NCBI RefSeq assembly: GCF_020447315.1
Contig: NZ_JAJADQ010000004.1
Span: 62,001 to 126,000, forward strand
Reading direction: 5' to 3'
DNA length: 64,000 nucleotides
Source: Hymenobacter nitidus
GTDB taxonomy: Bacteria; Bacteroidota; Bacteroidia; Cytophagales; Hymenobacteraceae
The first letter of the stretch is position 1. Every line of letters begins with the position of its first letter. The translations under genes and the position numbers were made by a program. The notes beneath the pieces are model-generated. The model made no database searches. It was not told where the DNA came from and saw only the letters and a list, made by a program, of their open reading frames with translations. Shown here one piece after another: positions 8,587 through 18,281 of this stretch.

Positions 8587-9176
8587 GCGGGTAAGCGGCA
8601 AGGACGTGGTGGCGGCAATTACGAGCCGCGAAGAGCACGTACCTATCGGCAAGCAAGGAATAAATAACGGAATCAGGAATTAAAAAAGGACACTTGCAGT
8701 CAGAACGCGTGGTGGCACTGATAGTCTGCCGCAGGGCCGTTGCGGCCGCGCAGGCAGCAGGTGATTTGGGGTAGGTGCAGGCTAAACCCGGCCCTGCGGG
8801 CACACTTCCATTTCCTGCTGCCGGTTCGTTGACTGCTACTTGCTGCCCGAACGGATTAACTTGGAGCCTTACAACGCGGGAGTCCGGAAAGGGTTGCCGC
8901 CCCCAGGCCTGGGTTTCCCGCGCCCAATCAGCGGGCCGCCACGTGGCCGATGCAACGGTCAGGCAACAGCCGGCAAGCCGATAAGCTCGCTACAGCCGGC
9001 TGCTGGCGACCGGGTCGTTTTCAGCAATAGCAGTTGGGGCTCAGAGGCTGGGGAACGCCCGGGCGGAAATACCCAGATGTTGGTATTGTGAGCGGATGAG
9101 CAGCGGAGTACCTTCATTTACAGGCTACAAGAAGGCCTTTCGAGCCCTGCGTTTCACTTTTAATTTTTCTGCTCTT
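8587..9176. other. Divergent intergenic region
   Basis: About 590 nt between the divergent kinase and delta-60 genes. I see no coding frame with a believable product. The only structure noted is an 11-bp inverted repeat (8729-8739 with 8789-8799, CCGCAGGGCCG and its complement). Promoters for both genes should lie here but no full match to the -33/-7 consensus was found. Confidence 0.4.
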
Positions 9177-11738
9177 ATGGGGAATACTTCTACTCTGTGG
9201 TGTCGGGTAGCTCTGTGCGCTTGCCTGATAAGCACCGCCGCAACTGGGGCCCAAGCCCAGACGCTTGACCCGACCTTTCAGCCGACGGTGCTGAAAAACC
9301 CGCTGACGACTTCCGACTTTCTCACGCGCGCCATGCTGGTGCAGCCCGATGGAAAAGTTGTGGTTACGGGGGCTTACGACTACCTGGATGGCGCCATAAC
9401 CAGCACGGTGCGGCGTCTGAATGCAGACGGCACTCCCGACGCGGCATTCCTGGCTCAGACGGGCCTCGGTCCTGATGTCAGCTTTGGCCAGGCCTTAGCC
9501 CTGCAGACCGATGGCAAAATCCTGGTCGGCGGGGCCTATGCCTACTACAATGGGGTGCCAACCGGCAGCCTGGCCCAGCTGAACGCCAACGGGAGCGTGG
9601 ACGCAGGTTTTAACGCGGGCGGAACCGGTTTTTTTGGGGGCGTAGGCGGCAGTACAGTCCGTAGTCTGGCCGTGCAGCCCGATGGTAAAATCCTGGTGGG
9701 TGGTATGCTCACCACCTATAACGGCACTCCCGTGGGGGCCATAATGCGCCTGAATACCAACGGCACCCTGGACCCCACCTTTGCGCTCGGAACCGGTGGT
9801 ATTGCCAATAATGGGGGGGCGGGCACCGTAGAAGCTATTGTGGTGCAGACCGACGGCAAAATTGTTATTGGCGGCACGTTTACTACGGTGGGCGGCACCA
9901 CGGTGGGCAGTATCGCCCGGCTCAACGCCACCGGGAGCCTAGATAACACCTTCACTACCGGCTCGGGTGTCAACGCCCAGGTCCGGGCCCTGGCGCAGCA
10001 GCCGGATGGTAAGCTGCTGGTCGGGGGCCTTTTCACGCAGTTTAACGGACAACCCAGCCCCAGCCTGATTCGCCTCAACCTGAGCGGCAGCCCCGACAAT
10101 ACTTTCACTGGCGGCACGGTATTGAGTGGCGAGGGCATCTTCCGCATCCGCCTGCGGGCCGACGGCAGCCTACTCGTCGCCGGCCGGTTTTCGACCTATA
10201 ACGGGGTGGCCCGCGGCAGCATAGCCCGCCTTGGTGCAAACGGCGCCCTGGACACGGGTTTTGCGCAAGGCGCCGGCGCCACAGTAGGCAGCATAGCCAA
10301 CTTAGTGTATGACGTAACCGACATTGCCGGCGGACAGCTGCTGGCGGGTGGTGCCTTTCTGAGCTTTAACAATACGGCCCGCACGGGTTTGGTACGACTT
10401 ACCAGCACTGGCACGCTCGATGCCACCTACAACCCGGTGTATGAGAAGCGGGGTACCGTTGACCGGGTAACGCCGCTTGCCGACGGCCGCCTTGTGGTGC
10501 AGGGCAACTTCACCAGTTTCAACGGCACAACCGTCACGAATGCCCGGCCGCATCTGCTTAACGCGGACGGCAGCTACAATTCCACTATCAACCCCGCTGT
10601 TTCGGGGAGCCTGTTTGTGCAGCCCGATGGCCGCATCTACGTGGTAGGCAGCACCGGTACCGGCACGGGTACCATTCGCCGCCTGCTCCCAACGGGTGGC
10701 CTGGATGCCTCTTTTACCGTGGTAAACCTGACTACTACCACCGGCAATATTGCCACCGAAGTGAAGGAGCTACCCAATGGGCAAGTGCTGCTCTTTGGCT
10801 TTTTCAACACCGTAAACGGGTTGGCCCGGCCCGGAATAGCCCGTGTGTCCGCCTCCGGCGCCCTGGATGCGAGCTTCGCCCCCACCGCTACGCCCTGGAC
10901 CGCTGCCAATGCGTATCCTATCATTGACGGAGTACAGGAAAACGGACAACTTCTGGTCCGCTGGTCCGATGCCAACCGCGGCTATCTAACGCGTCTCAAC
11001 GCCGACGGCAGCGTAGATAATACCTTCTCGCTGGGCAGCGCGGGCGGCCCCACCAGTTTCTTTACGGCGTACGTGCTACGCGGCGGCAAGCTCCTGGTGT
11101 CGGGTAACTTTACCAGTTTTAACGGGCAGGCGGCCCCTAACGGACTAGCGCGGCTCAACGCCAATGGTAGCCCCGACGCCACCTTCACAGCCGCCAAAGC
11201 TGGTAGTGTCGGCATCGTGCCCCAGCCCGACGGCCGCATCCTGCTGCTGAACCGGGTGGTGGCCACCAATACCACGGAGCTTTCCCGCCTGAACGCCGAC
11301 GGAAGCCTGGATGGTACGTTCCAGCCCGTGACGGTACCCGGCGGCTACTTCTTCGGCACCGGGCTCAATAGTAACGGCATTGTTTTGCAGCCCCAGGATG
11401 GCAAGATCCTGCTGTTCGGCCCTTTCACCCGGGTTAATGGGCAGCAGCGGGTCGGGCTGGCGCGGCTCACGAATTCTCTGCTGACCTCTAACCGCGGCAT
11501 GGCTGCAGTGCCTACACTGGACGTGTTTCCAAACCCGGCCCACTCTGCCGCTACCCTCCAACTGGAACCCGGCCCTACGGCGCGGGAGGCCCAGCTGCTC
11601 GACCAGCTAGGCCGTCCGGTGCGCACTTTCCTGGTGCCCGCCCGTGCTGCTGCTGCTTCGCTGAACGTGCAGGGGCTGCCGGCCGGGCTATACCTGCTGC
11701 GTTGCCAGGGGGCTACCCAGAAGCTGCTCGTAAAATAG
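9177..11738 (+). CDS. Delta-60 repeat protein with type IX sorting domain
   Basis: About 853 residues. A signal peptide (RVALCACLISTAATGAQA) is followed by roughly a dozen degenerate repeats of 50-60 residues built on VQPDGKILVGG...YNG...GSIARLNANGSLDxTF. This is the delta-60 (DUF5122) beta-propeller repeat. The C-terminus is a Por sorting domain (LDVFPNPAHSAATLQL, LLDQLGRPV, LPAGLYLLR). The protein should be exported by the type IX system and displayed on the surface or released; such proteins have no known enzymatic role. ATG 9177 is chosen over 9096 because the signal peptide begins there. A strong terminator follows. Confidence 0.9.
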   Translation: MGNTSTLWCRVALCACLISTAATGAQAQTLDPTFQPTVLKNPLTTSDFLTRAMLVQPDGKVVVTGAYDYLDGAITSTVRRLNADGTPDAAFLAQTGLGPDVSFGQALALQTDGKILVGGAYAYYNGVPTGSLAQLNANGSVDAGFNAGGTGFFGGVGGSTVRSLAVQPDGKILVGGMLTTYNGTPVGAIMRLNTNGTLDPTFALGTGGIANNGGAGTVEAIVVQTDGKIVIGGTFTTVGGTTVGSIARLNATGSLDNTFTTGSGVNAQVRALAQQPDGKLLVGGLFTQFNGQPSPSLIRLNLSGSPDNTFTGGTVLSGEGIFRIRLRADGSLLVAGRFSTYNGVARGSIARLGANGALDTGFAQGAGATVGSIANLVYDVTDIAGGQLLAGGAFLSFNNTARTGLVRLTSTGTLDATYNPVYEKRGTVDRVTPLADGRLVVQGNFTSFNGTTVTNARPHLLNADGSYNSTINPAVSGSLFVQPDGRIYVVGSTGTGTGTIRRLLPTGGLDASFTVVNLTTTTGNIATEVKELPNGQVLLFGFFNTVNGLARPGIARVSASGALDASFAPTATPWTAANAYPIIDGVQENGQLLVRWSDANRGYLTRLNADGSVDNTFSLGSAGGPTSFFTAYVLRGGKLLVSGNFTSFNGQAAPNGLARLNANGSPDATFTAAKAGSVGIVPQPDGRILLLNRVVATNTTELSRLNADGSLDGTFQPVTVPGGYFFGTGLNSNGIVLQPQDGKILLFGPFTRVNGQQRVGLARLTNSLLTSNRGMAAVPTLDVFPNPAHSAATLQLEPGPTAREAQLLDQLGRPVRTFLVPARAAAASLNVQGLPAGLYLLRCQGATQKLLVK

Positions 11739-11808
11739 CAGGCTGGTCGTCAGCAAAGCTGGTTGCCGGCTTGCCGAAAACCAACCGCGAGGCTCAGGGC
11801 TGAACATG

Positions 11809-11844
11809 AAAATCCCCGTTTCCGGGCCTGGAAGCGGGGATTTT
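11809..11844. terminator. Bidirectional terminator
   Basis: A perfect 10-bp stem AAAATCCCCG/CGGGGATTTT (11809-11818 with 11835-11844) with a 16-nt loop lies between the convergent delta-60 gene and the paa cluster, so it can end both transcripts. Confidence 0.8.
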
Positions 11845-11874
11845 ACTATTGGCCGAAACAGATTCAACGGATAG

Positions 11875-12654
11875 TTAACGGCTCTTAAACTGGCTGATGG
11901 CCTGACGGGTGAAATCGGACAGCACCAGGCGGCCACTGATGGCGGCGCGCTGGGGCAGCAGCGTATCCCAGTGTTCGGTGCCCTGCCAGCATACCTGCTT
12001 CAGCTCACTCAGCGCCTCGGGGTTGTAAACAGCCAGCTTTTCAGCAAAAGCCTGCACGGCTTGGTCCAGCTCGGTGCTCGTAGCAAATACTTCGGCGTAG
12101 AGGCCCCGGTCACGGGCCCACTCGGCCGAACGGAACTCGGCCGCGTCCAGGGCCAGCTGGCTGTAGGCCGAATTGCCGATTTTGCGCTCCACGGCCGGGC
12201 CTACTACAAACGGGCCGATGCCCACCACCAGCTCGCTAAGCTTCACCGAGGCCTGGGTGGTGGCAAAGCAGTAGTCGGTGGCGGCGGCCACGCCCACGCC
12301 ACCGCCAATGGCCTTGCCCTGCACCCGCCCGATGATAATTTTGGGGCAGGTGCGGCAGGCGTTAATCACCTTGGCAAAGCCCGAGAAAAACGCCAGCCCC
12401 TGGGCCTCGTCCTGAATAGCTATCAGCTCATCGAAGCTGGCCCCAGCGCAAAACGTCCGTTCCCCTTCGCTGCGCAGAATGATAACTTTAACTGCCGCGT
12501 CTTGCCCGGCGGCGGTGATGGTGTGGGCCAGTTGCGTGAGCAAAGCACCGGGCAGGGAGTTGTGGCTGGGGTGGAAAAAGGAAATGGTAGAAATGCCGTG
12601 CACATCGGTCGTGCGCTCTACTTTGCCGGCGGTCAGGGTGTCGTTGATTGTCAT
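11875..12654 (-). CDS. Enoyl-CoA hydratase/isomerase (crotonase) family, last gene of the paa cluster
   Basis: A 259-residue crotonase-fold protein. The oxyanion-hole segments are GERTFCAGASFDEL (about 65-78) and VQGKAIGGGVGVAAATD (about 111-127). Of the two glutamates typical of hydratases, the second is kept in KLSELVVGIGP (E141), but the first is replaced by Gly (GGGVG, G121), which hints at isomerase rather than hydratase chemistry. Its place 52 nt after paaZ suggests it takes the PaaG (oxepin-CoA forming isomerase) or PaaF role; sequence alone does not decide which. It is the only crotonase in the cluster, whereas many paa loci have two. Confidence 0.85.
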   Translation of the reverse strand: MTINDTLTAGKVERTTDVHGISTISFFHPSHNSLPGALLTQLAHTITAAGQDAAVKVIILRSEGERTFCAGASFDELIAIQDEAQGLAFFSGFAKVINACRTCPKIIIGRVQGKAIGGGVGVAAATDYCFATTQASVKLSELVVGIGPFVVGPAVERKIGNSAYSQLALDAAEFRSAEWARDRGLYAEVFATSTELDQAVQAFAEKLAVYNPEALSELKQVCWQGTEHWDTLLPQRAAISGRLVLSDFTRQAISQFKSR

Positions 12655-12706
12655 GTGGGTGGGAAGGGGGGTATCGTGGATGTAACGGGGCAGGCTGATC
12701 TGCAGG

Positions 12707-14758
12707 CTACGCCTGGTCTTTCTTCTTGACCATCGTCAGGATGGTAGCCACAGCGACGGTTTCGCCGGTTTCGTCGCTCACGTCCACGAGCCAGCGCACG
12801 ATACCTTTGGCCACATCATCGGCGTCACGCTTTTCCTGGCCGATCTTTTCTTTCACGGTCAGCTTCACCCCGATGGTCATGCCCGGGTACACGGGCTTGG
12901 TGAAGCGGCACTCGTCGAGGCCGTAGTTGAGCAGCACCGGCCCTTTGCGCGGGTCCACGAACATGCCGGCGGCCTTGCTCAGAATGTAGTAGCCGTGGGC
13001 CACGCGGCCCGTAAACAGCGTGCCTTCCAGGGAAGTAGCATCCACGTGGGCGTAGAAATTGTCGCCCGACACCTGGGCAAAATTGGTGATGTCGGCCTCC
13101 GTCACGGTGTGGCGGTGGGTAGTATACGTCTGCCCGATTGCCAGCTCCTCGAAGTAGTGCTGGAAGGGGTGCTTGTCGCGCTCCGTCTGCCGGGCTTTGG
13201 GCTGATAGACCTCCGTAATGGCCGTAATCATGGTGGGAGAGCCCTGAATGGCGACGCGCTGCATGAAGTGCTCCACGCCGCGCATGCCGCCCATTTCCTG
13301 GCCGCCCCCGGCCCGGCCGGGGCCGCCGTGAATGAGCAGGGGTAGGGGGGAGCCGTGGCCGGTGCTTTCCTTGGCCACTTCCTCGTTGATGACCAGAATC
13401 CGGCCGTGGTGAGTGGCCGCGCCCAGCACGAAGTCCTGGGCCGTGCGCGGGTCGTTGGTGGCTACCGAGCACACCAGGGAGCCTTTGCCCAGGTTCGACA
13501 GCGCAATGGCTTCGTCCAAGTCTTTGTAGGGCATAATAGTGCTCACCGGGCCGAAGGCTTCTACCTCGTGGGTGTCGGTAAACTTGAATGGCTCGGAGTT
13601 CAGCAGCACGATGGGCGACATAAACGCGCCGGTTTTGCAGTTGCCGCCGATAACCTGCACGTTGTCCAGGTCGCCGTACACGATGGGCGTGTGCTTGGCT
13701 AGCTCGCGCACTTGCTCCCGCACGCGGTTCACCTGCGTCAGGCTGACCAGGGCGCCCATGCGTACGCCTTCGGCCTGCGGGTGGCCGATGGTGGTTTGGG
13801 CCAGGGCTTTGCCCAGGGCAATCTGCACGTCCTCCACCAGGTTTTCGGGCACAATCACGCGGCGGATGGCGGTGCACTTCTGCCCGGCCTTGGCTGTCAT
13901 TTCCTTACGGATTTCCTTGATGAACAAGTCAAACTCCACGGTGCCGGGCACGGCGTCGGGGCCCAGCACGGCCGAGTTCAGCGAGTCGGCCTCCATATTG
14001 AAGGGCACGGCTTCGGCCAGGATGCGCGGGTGGCCTTTGAGCTTGCGGCCCGTTTCGGCCGAGCCCGTGAACGTCACCACATCCTGGTAAGTAACATGGT
14101 CCAGAATGCCCTGTCCGGTGCCGCATACAAGCTGCAAAGCGCCTTCGGGTAAAATTTTGGAGGCTATGATTTCGCGCACCACTGCCTCGGTGAGGTAGGC
14201 CGTGGGCACGGCCGGCTTTACAATGGCCGGCATGCCCGCCAGCAGGTTCACGGCAATTTTCTCCAGCATGCCCCAGATGGGGAAGTTGTAGGCATTGATA
14301 TGTACGGCTACGCCCTCTTTGGGCACCATAATGTGGTGGCCCATAAAGTTGCCGGCCTTCGACAGCGCAATCGGGTCGGACTCGACGTAGAAGGGCTTGT
14401 CGGGGAATTTGCGGCGCAGCGAGGCGTTGGCAAACAGGTTGCCGATGCCGCCTTCGATGTCAATCCAGGAGTCGGCCCGGGTGGCGCCCGAGCGGTAACT
14501 GAGCGTATAGAAGTCTTCCTTTTTGCTGTCCAGGTGCAGGGCCAGGGCCTTGATCATGCGGCCCCGCTCGTGGAACGTCATTTTGCGCAGGGCCTTGTTG
14601 CCGGTCCGGCGGGCGTAGTCGAACATGGCCGCATAGTCGAGGCCTTCGCCGTTAGCCAGGGCAATAACTTCGCCGGTGGAGGCGTCAAGGAGTTCGTGCT
14701 GTTCGCCCGTGCCAGCCATCCAGCGGCCGAGGGCGTAGTTTTCGAGGGTGGGAGTCAT
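12707..14758 (-). CDS. paaZ: PaaZ, oxepin-CoA hydrolase / 3-oxo-5,6-dehydrosuberyl-CoA semialdehyde dehydrogenase
   Basis: A 683-residue fusion protein, the same length class as E. coli PaaZ. Residues 1-510 form an aldehyde dehydrogenase with catalytic Cys295 in AGQKCTAIRR and general base Glu256 in NMEADSLN. Residues 530-683 form a MaoC-like (R)-hydratase domain with the Asp/His pair in SGDNFYAHVD (D566, H571). It opens the oxepin ring and oxidises the resulting aldehyde. Both active sites look intact. It follows paaY with a 77-nt gap and precedes the crotonase gene. Confidence 0.96.
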   Translation of the reverse strand: MTPTLENYALGRWMAGTGEQHELLDASTGEVIALANGEGLDYAAMFDYARRTGNKALRKMTFHERGRMIKALALHLDSKKEDFYTLSYRSGATRADSWIDIEGGIGNLFANASLRRKFPDKPFYVESDPIALSKAGNFMGHHIMVPKEGVAVHINAYNFPIWGMLEKIAVNLLAGMPAIVKPAVPTAYLTEAVVREIIASKILPEGALQLVCGTGQGILDHVTYQDVVTFTGSAETGRKLKGHPRILAEAVPFNMEADSLNSAVLGPDAVPGTVEFDLFIKEIRKEMTAKAGQKCTAIRRVIVPENLVEDVQIALGKALAQTTIGHPQAEGVRMGALVSLTQVNRVREQVRELAKHTPIVYGDLDNVQVIGGNCKTGAFMSPIVLLNSEPFKFTDTHEVEAFGPVSTIMPYKDLDEAIALSNLGKGSLVCSVATNDPRTAQDFVLGAATHHGRILVINEEVAKESTGHGSPLPLLIHGGPGRAGGGQEMGGMRGVEHFMQRVAIQGSPTMITAITEVYQPKARQTERDKHPFQHYFEELAIGQTYTTHRHTVTEADITNFAQVSGDNFYAHVDATSLEGTLFTGRVAHGYYILSKAAGMFVDPRKGPVLLNYGLDECRFTKPVYPGMTIGVKLTVKEKIGQEKRDADDVAKGIVRWLVDVSDETGETVAVATILTMVKKKDQA

Positions 14759-14835
14759 GAGTATATTCGGGAGGAAGGGAAGTGTCGGAAGAGAGAAAGG
14801 TCGAAAGTTTACTTGCTCGACATGACGTTCTGATT

Positions 14836-15435
14836 TCAGGATTCCGTCTTGCGCTCATTCCAGGTCTGGTAGCTGGCCTGCTGCACCTGCCGGTCGGCGG
14901 GTACTTCGCGCAGGGGCTCACAGGGTTGGAGCGTGGCGTGCAAATCGGCGGGCAGCTGCATGTAGACGTGGGTGCCTTCGGTTTTCCAGCGCAGCATGTC
15001 GTCGCTCACCTGGCGGATAATCTTATGCGGATTGCCCACCACCAGGCTGCGGGGCGGAATGACTTCGTCGGCCTTGATAAAACTCAGGGCCCCGATGATG
15101 CACTCGTCACCGATTTCCACCCGGTCCATGAGCACGGCGTTCATCCCCACCAGCACGTTGCGGCCCACAGTGGCGCCGTGAATAATGGCCCCGTGGCCGA
15201 TATGAGCCATTTCCTTGAGCCGCGTGGTAGTACCGGGAAACATGTGGACGGTGCAGTTTTCCTGCACGTTGCAGTTGTCCTCGATGATAATCTGGCCCCA
15301 GTCGCCGCGAATGGCCGCGCCTGGCCCGATGTACACGTTGCGGCCGATAATGACGTTGCCCGTCACCGTGGCCTGCGGGTGCACAAAGGCCGACTCGTGC
15401 ACGACCGGAATAAAGCCGTTGAACGAGTAGATCAT
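14836..15435 (-). CDS. paaY: PaaY, gamma-carbonic-anhydrase-like hexapeptide-repeat protein
   Basis: A 199-residue left-handed beta-helix protein with hexapeptide repeats (VTGNVIIGRNVYIGPGAAIRG and on). Metal-binding histidines lie in VHMFPG and HIGHGAIIHGA. In E. coli PaaY is a thioesterase that relieves CoA trapping in dead-end intermediates of this pathway. The open frame extends to 15480, but ATG 15435 (MIYSFNGFIP) is the natural start: it overlaps the paaJ stop as ATGA, which indicates translational coupling. A C-terminal extension of about 30 residues (PCEPLREVPADRQ) follows the helix. Confidence 0.94.
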   Translation of the reverse strand: MIYSFNGFIPVVHESAFVHPQATVTGNVIIGRNVYIGPGAAIRGDWGQIIIEDNCNVQENCTVHMFPGTTTRLKEMAHIGHGAIIHGATVGRNVLVGMNAVLMDRVEIGDECIIGALSFIKADEVIPPRSLVVGNPHKIIRQVSDDMLRWKTEGTHVYMQLPADLHATLQPCEPLREVPADRQVQQASYQTWNERKTES

Positions 15436-16637
15436 ACCTTTTCGATGATGGCCGCGTAGCCCTGGCCCACACCCACGCACATCGTGACGAGGGCGTAGCG
15501 CTTGTTTTGCTGGTGCAGCTCCAGGGCGGCCGTGTTCAGAATGCGCGCCCCGCTCATGCCCAGCGGGTGGCCCAGGGAAATAGCGCCGCCGTTGGGGTTG
15601 ATGCGCGGGTCGTTGCCTTCCAGGCCCAGGCCCCGCACGCAGGCCAGGGTTTGGGCCGCAAAGGCCTCATTGAATTCAATCAGGTCTATCTGGTCGAGTG
15701 TGAGGCCGGCTTTTTTCAGGGCCAGCTGCGAGGCCGGTACCGGACCGATGCCCATCGTGCGCGGCTCGACGCCGGCCACACCCATCGAAACCAGGCGGGC
15801 CCGGGGCGTGAGGTTGTGCTGCTTCAGGCCGTCTTCCGACGCCAGCAGCAAAGCCGCCGCGCCGTCGTTCAGGCCCGAGGAGTTGCCGGCCGTAACCGAG
15901 CCGTTCTTGCGAAAGGCGGGCCGCAGCTTGGCCAGGCCTTCGAGCGTGGTGTCGGACTTAATGAACTCGTCCTGCGAGAACAATACCGGCTCGCCCTTGC
16001 GCTGGGGAATGGGCACGGCCACGATTTCCTCAGCGAAGCGGCCCGAGTCCCGGGCCCGGCCGGCGCGCTGGTGCGACTCGTAGGCAAACTGGTCCTGGTC
16101 GTCGCGGCTGATGTGGTACTGGTCCACCAGGTTTTCGGCCGTTTCGCCCATGGCGTCGATGCCGTACAGGGCTTCCAGCTTTTCGTTGACAAAGCGCCAG
16201 CCGAAGCTGGAATCGTACATTTTCGAGTCGGTACCGAAAGCCTTGGTCGGTTTCGACATAACGTAGGGCGCACGGGTCATGCTTTCCACGCCGCCGGAAA
16301 TGAACAGGTCGCCGTCGCCACTCTGAATGGCGCGGGCGGCGGCAATGCTGGCCGAAAGGCCCGAGGCGCAGAGGCGGTTCACGGTTTCGCCGGGTACGGA
16401 GGTGGGCAGGCCGGCCAGCAGCAAAGCCATGCGGGCCACGTTGCGGTTGTCTTCCCCGGCCTGGTTGGCGCAGCCCAGAATCACGTCGGCAATGGCAGCG
16501 GGGGCGGCAGTGGGGTTGCGCCGGAGCAGCTCCTGAATCACCAGGGCCGCTATATCGTCGGGGCGGACGGCCGCGAGTGTGCCGCCAAAGTTGCCGATGG
16601 GCGTGCGGATGCCGTCAACTAAATACGCTTGTTTCAC
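15432..16637 (-). CDS. paaJ: PaaJ, 3-oxoadipyl-CoA / 3-oxo-5,6-dehydrosuberyl-CoA thiolase
   Basis: A 401-residue thiolase. The nucleophile Cys90 is in VNRLCASGLSA, His357 in SLGHPLGMSG and the second Cys387 in TMCVGVGQGYA. The last motif reads CVGVG rather than the common CIGGG. It catalyses the two thiolytic steps that release acetyl-CoA and succinyl-CoA at the end of the phenylacetate pathway. The length equals that of E. coli PaaJ. Its start overlaps the paaI stop and its stop overlaps the paaY start, each by 4 nt, placing it in a tightly coupled operon. Confidence 0.95.
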   Translation of the reverse strand: MKQAYLVDGIRTPIGNFGGTLAAVRPDDIAALVIQELLRRNPTAAPAAIADVILGCANQAGEDNRNVARMALLLAGLPTSVPGETVNRLCASGLSASIAAARAIQSGDGDLFISGGVESMTRAPYVMSKPTKAFGTDSKMYDSSFGWRFVNEKLEALYGIDAMGETAENLVDQYHISRDDQDQFAYESHQRAGRARDSGRFAEEIVAVPIPQRKGEPVLFSQDEFIKSDTTLEGLAKLRPAFRKNGSVTAGNSSGLNDGAAALLLASEDGLKQHNLTPRARLVSMGVAGVEPRTMGIGPVPASQLALKKAGLTLDQIDLIEFNEAFAAQTLACVRGLGLEGNDPRINPNGGAISLGHPLGMSGARILNTAALELHQQNKRYALVTMCVGVGQGYAAIIEKV

Positions 16638-17095
16638 AGGGAGAGGGGTTGGGTTGGGATGCTCAGAATATCGGTGCTGGTGCGGTAGGCCGTGCCTTTG
16701 AACAGCGCCAGCACGGTTCCGTGCTGATTGGTGACGCGCAGCTGGTACACGCTTACTTTGTGCTTGAGGCTTTCCTCGCGGGCTTCCACCGTCAGAACGT
16801 CGCCGAGCCGGCCGGCTTCCAGGTAGTCCATCGTCACGCTCAGGCCCACGCTGAAACGGCCGTGGCTGTTGCAGGCAAAGCCGAAAGCGGAGTCGGCGGC
16901 GGCGTAGGTCACGCCCCCATGCAGGTTGCCAAAGCCATTGAGCATGTCGGGCCGCACCGTGAAGCGCAGGCGGCAGTAGCCGGCGTCTACTTCCTCGATT
17001 TCGAGGCCCAGCAGGCGGGTGAAGGCGTCGTGGCGCAGCATATGCTCTTTGACCGCCTCGGCCCGCTGCTTATCGGGCGCTGGCGGCTGACTCAT
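16634..17095 (-). CDS. paaI: PaaI, hydroxyphenylacetyl-CoA thioesterase
   Basis: A 153-residue hot-dog thioesterase of the PaaI type. The motif NLHGGVTYAAADSAFGFACN carries the conserved HGG and the active-site Asp on the following helix. It hydrolyses ring-hydroxylated phenylacetyl-CoA and other stalled CoA esters, rescuing CoA for the pathway. The reading frame starts inside the end of paaH (26-nt overlap) and overlaps the paaJ start by 4 nt, so all three are translated from one message. Confidence 0.93.
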   Translation of the reverse strand: MSQPPAPDKQRAEAVKEHMLRHDAFTRLLGLEIEEVDAGYCRLRFTVRPDMLNGFGNLHGGVTYAAADSAFGFACNSHGRFSVGLSVTMDYLEAGRLGDVLTVEAREESLKHKVSVYQLRVTNQHGTVLALFKGTAYRTSTDILSIPTQPLSL

Positions 17096-18251
17096 GCTGA
17101 AAGAACGTCTGATTCTGGCGCACCATGCGGCGCAGCAGGGCGCTGGCGCGGTAGCGGTCCTCGTGATACTCGTCGTAGAGCGCGTCGAGCGTGGCCAGCA
17201 CTTTATCGGGGCCCAGCTCGTCGGCCCAGGCCAGCAGGCCTTTGGGATAGTTCACGCCCTTGGTCATGGCCAGCTCCAGGTCTTCCTTGGAGGCCACGTT
17301 CAGGGCTAGCGCGTCCACGGCTTCGTTGATGAGCATGGCCAGAATGCGGGTTACAATGGCCCGGCCCAGGGTTTCGTCGCGCGTGGGTTCGGGCTGGGTG
17401 GCTCCTTCGGCGTAGCTATAGAAGCCGCGGCCCGACTTGCGGCCGTAGTAGCCGGCTTCAAACAAACGTTTCTGGGTAAAGGAGGGCTTGAAGCGCGGGT
17501 CGAAGAAAAAGGCCGTGAATACCGATTCCGTGACCCGGTAGTTCACGTCGTGTCCAATGAAATCCATGAGCGTAAACGGGCCCATGCGGAAGCCGCCCAG
17601 CTCGGTCAGGGCCCAGTCGATGGTGGCCATGTCGGCAATGCCTTCTTCCTGGATGCGGATAGCCTCGCCATAGAAGGGCCGGGCCACGCGGTTCACGATA
17701 AAGCCTGGGGTGTCCTTGGTCAGTACCGGCAGCTTGCCCCAGCTTTGCACCAGGTCGCGCACTTCCTCGGCCAGCCCCTCGCGCGTCTGCACGGCCGGAA
17801 TAACCTCCACCAGCTGCATAATGGGCGCGGGGTTGAAGAAGTGAATGCCAATAAACCGCTCAGGTTTCTGGCAGGCGGCAGCAATGGAGGCAATGGACAG
17901 CGAAGACGTGTTGCTGGCCAGAATACAGGTGTCGGGCACCAGCATTTCCACTTCCCGGAACAGCTGCTGCTTCACGGCCAGATCCTCCACAATGGCTTCG
18001 AGCACCAATTCGCAGTCGTTGAAAGCGCCAATGTCTTCGGTCAGGTGCAGGCGGCTGAAAATGTCGGCAGCAGCTTCGACGGTCAGCTTGCCTTTCTCGG
18101 CCAGCTTATTCAGGCTGGTTTGAATCGACTTACCGGCGCGGTCCAGGGCCTGGCGGTTCTGGTCGAGGAGGCGCACCGTGTGGCCGGCCGTGGCTACTAC
18201 TTGCGCAATTCCCGCGCCCATGGCGCCGCTGCCGATAATTCCGATGATCAT
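17070..18251 (-). CDS. paaH: PaaH, 3-hydroxyadipyl-CoA dehydrogenase
   Basis: A 393-residue 3-hydroxyacyl-CoA dehydrogenase. The N-terminal Rossmann fold starts with IGIIGSGAMGAGIAQVVATA; the SNTSSLSI and HFFNPAPIMQLVEVI blocks carry the catalytic Ser and His; one full and one shorter C-terminal helical domain follow (YGRKSGRGFYSYAEG, then VNYPKGLLAWADELG). It oxidises 3-hydroxyadipyl-CoA with NAD+. The protein is shorter than E. coli PaaH (about 475 residues) but complete for the two-domain form. It begins a sub-operon after a 112-nt gap that contains an inverted repeat. Confidence 0.93.
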   Translation of the reverse strand: MIIGIIGSGAMGAGIAQVVATAGHTVRLLDQNRQALDRAGKSIQTSLNKLAEKGKLTVEAAADIFSRLHLTEDIGAFNDCELVLEAIVEDLAVKQQLFREVEMLVPDTCILASNTSSLSIASIAAACQKPERFIGIHFFNPAPIMQLVEVIPAVQTREGLAEEVRDLVQSWGKLPVLTKDTPGFIVNRVARPFYGEAIRIQEEGIADMATIDWALTELGGFRMGPFTLMDFIGHDVNYRVTESVFTAFFFDPRFKPSFTQKRLFEAGYYGRKSGRGFYSYAEGATQPEPTRDETLGRAIVTRILAMLINEAVDALALNVASKEDLELAMTKGVNYPKGLLAWADELGPDKVLATLDALYDEYHEDRYRASALLRRMVRQNQTFFQHESAASAR

Positions 18252-18281
18252 ATGTGAGTTGGTGAAATGGTGTTTTAGCGG

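Noticed and set aside
15507..16622. 371-codon plus-strand frame opposite paaJ
   Set aside because: Antisense shadow of a thiolase with all catalytic motifs; no plausible product.
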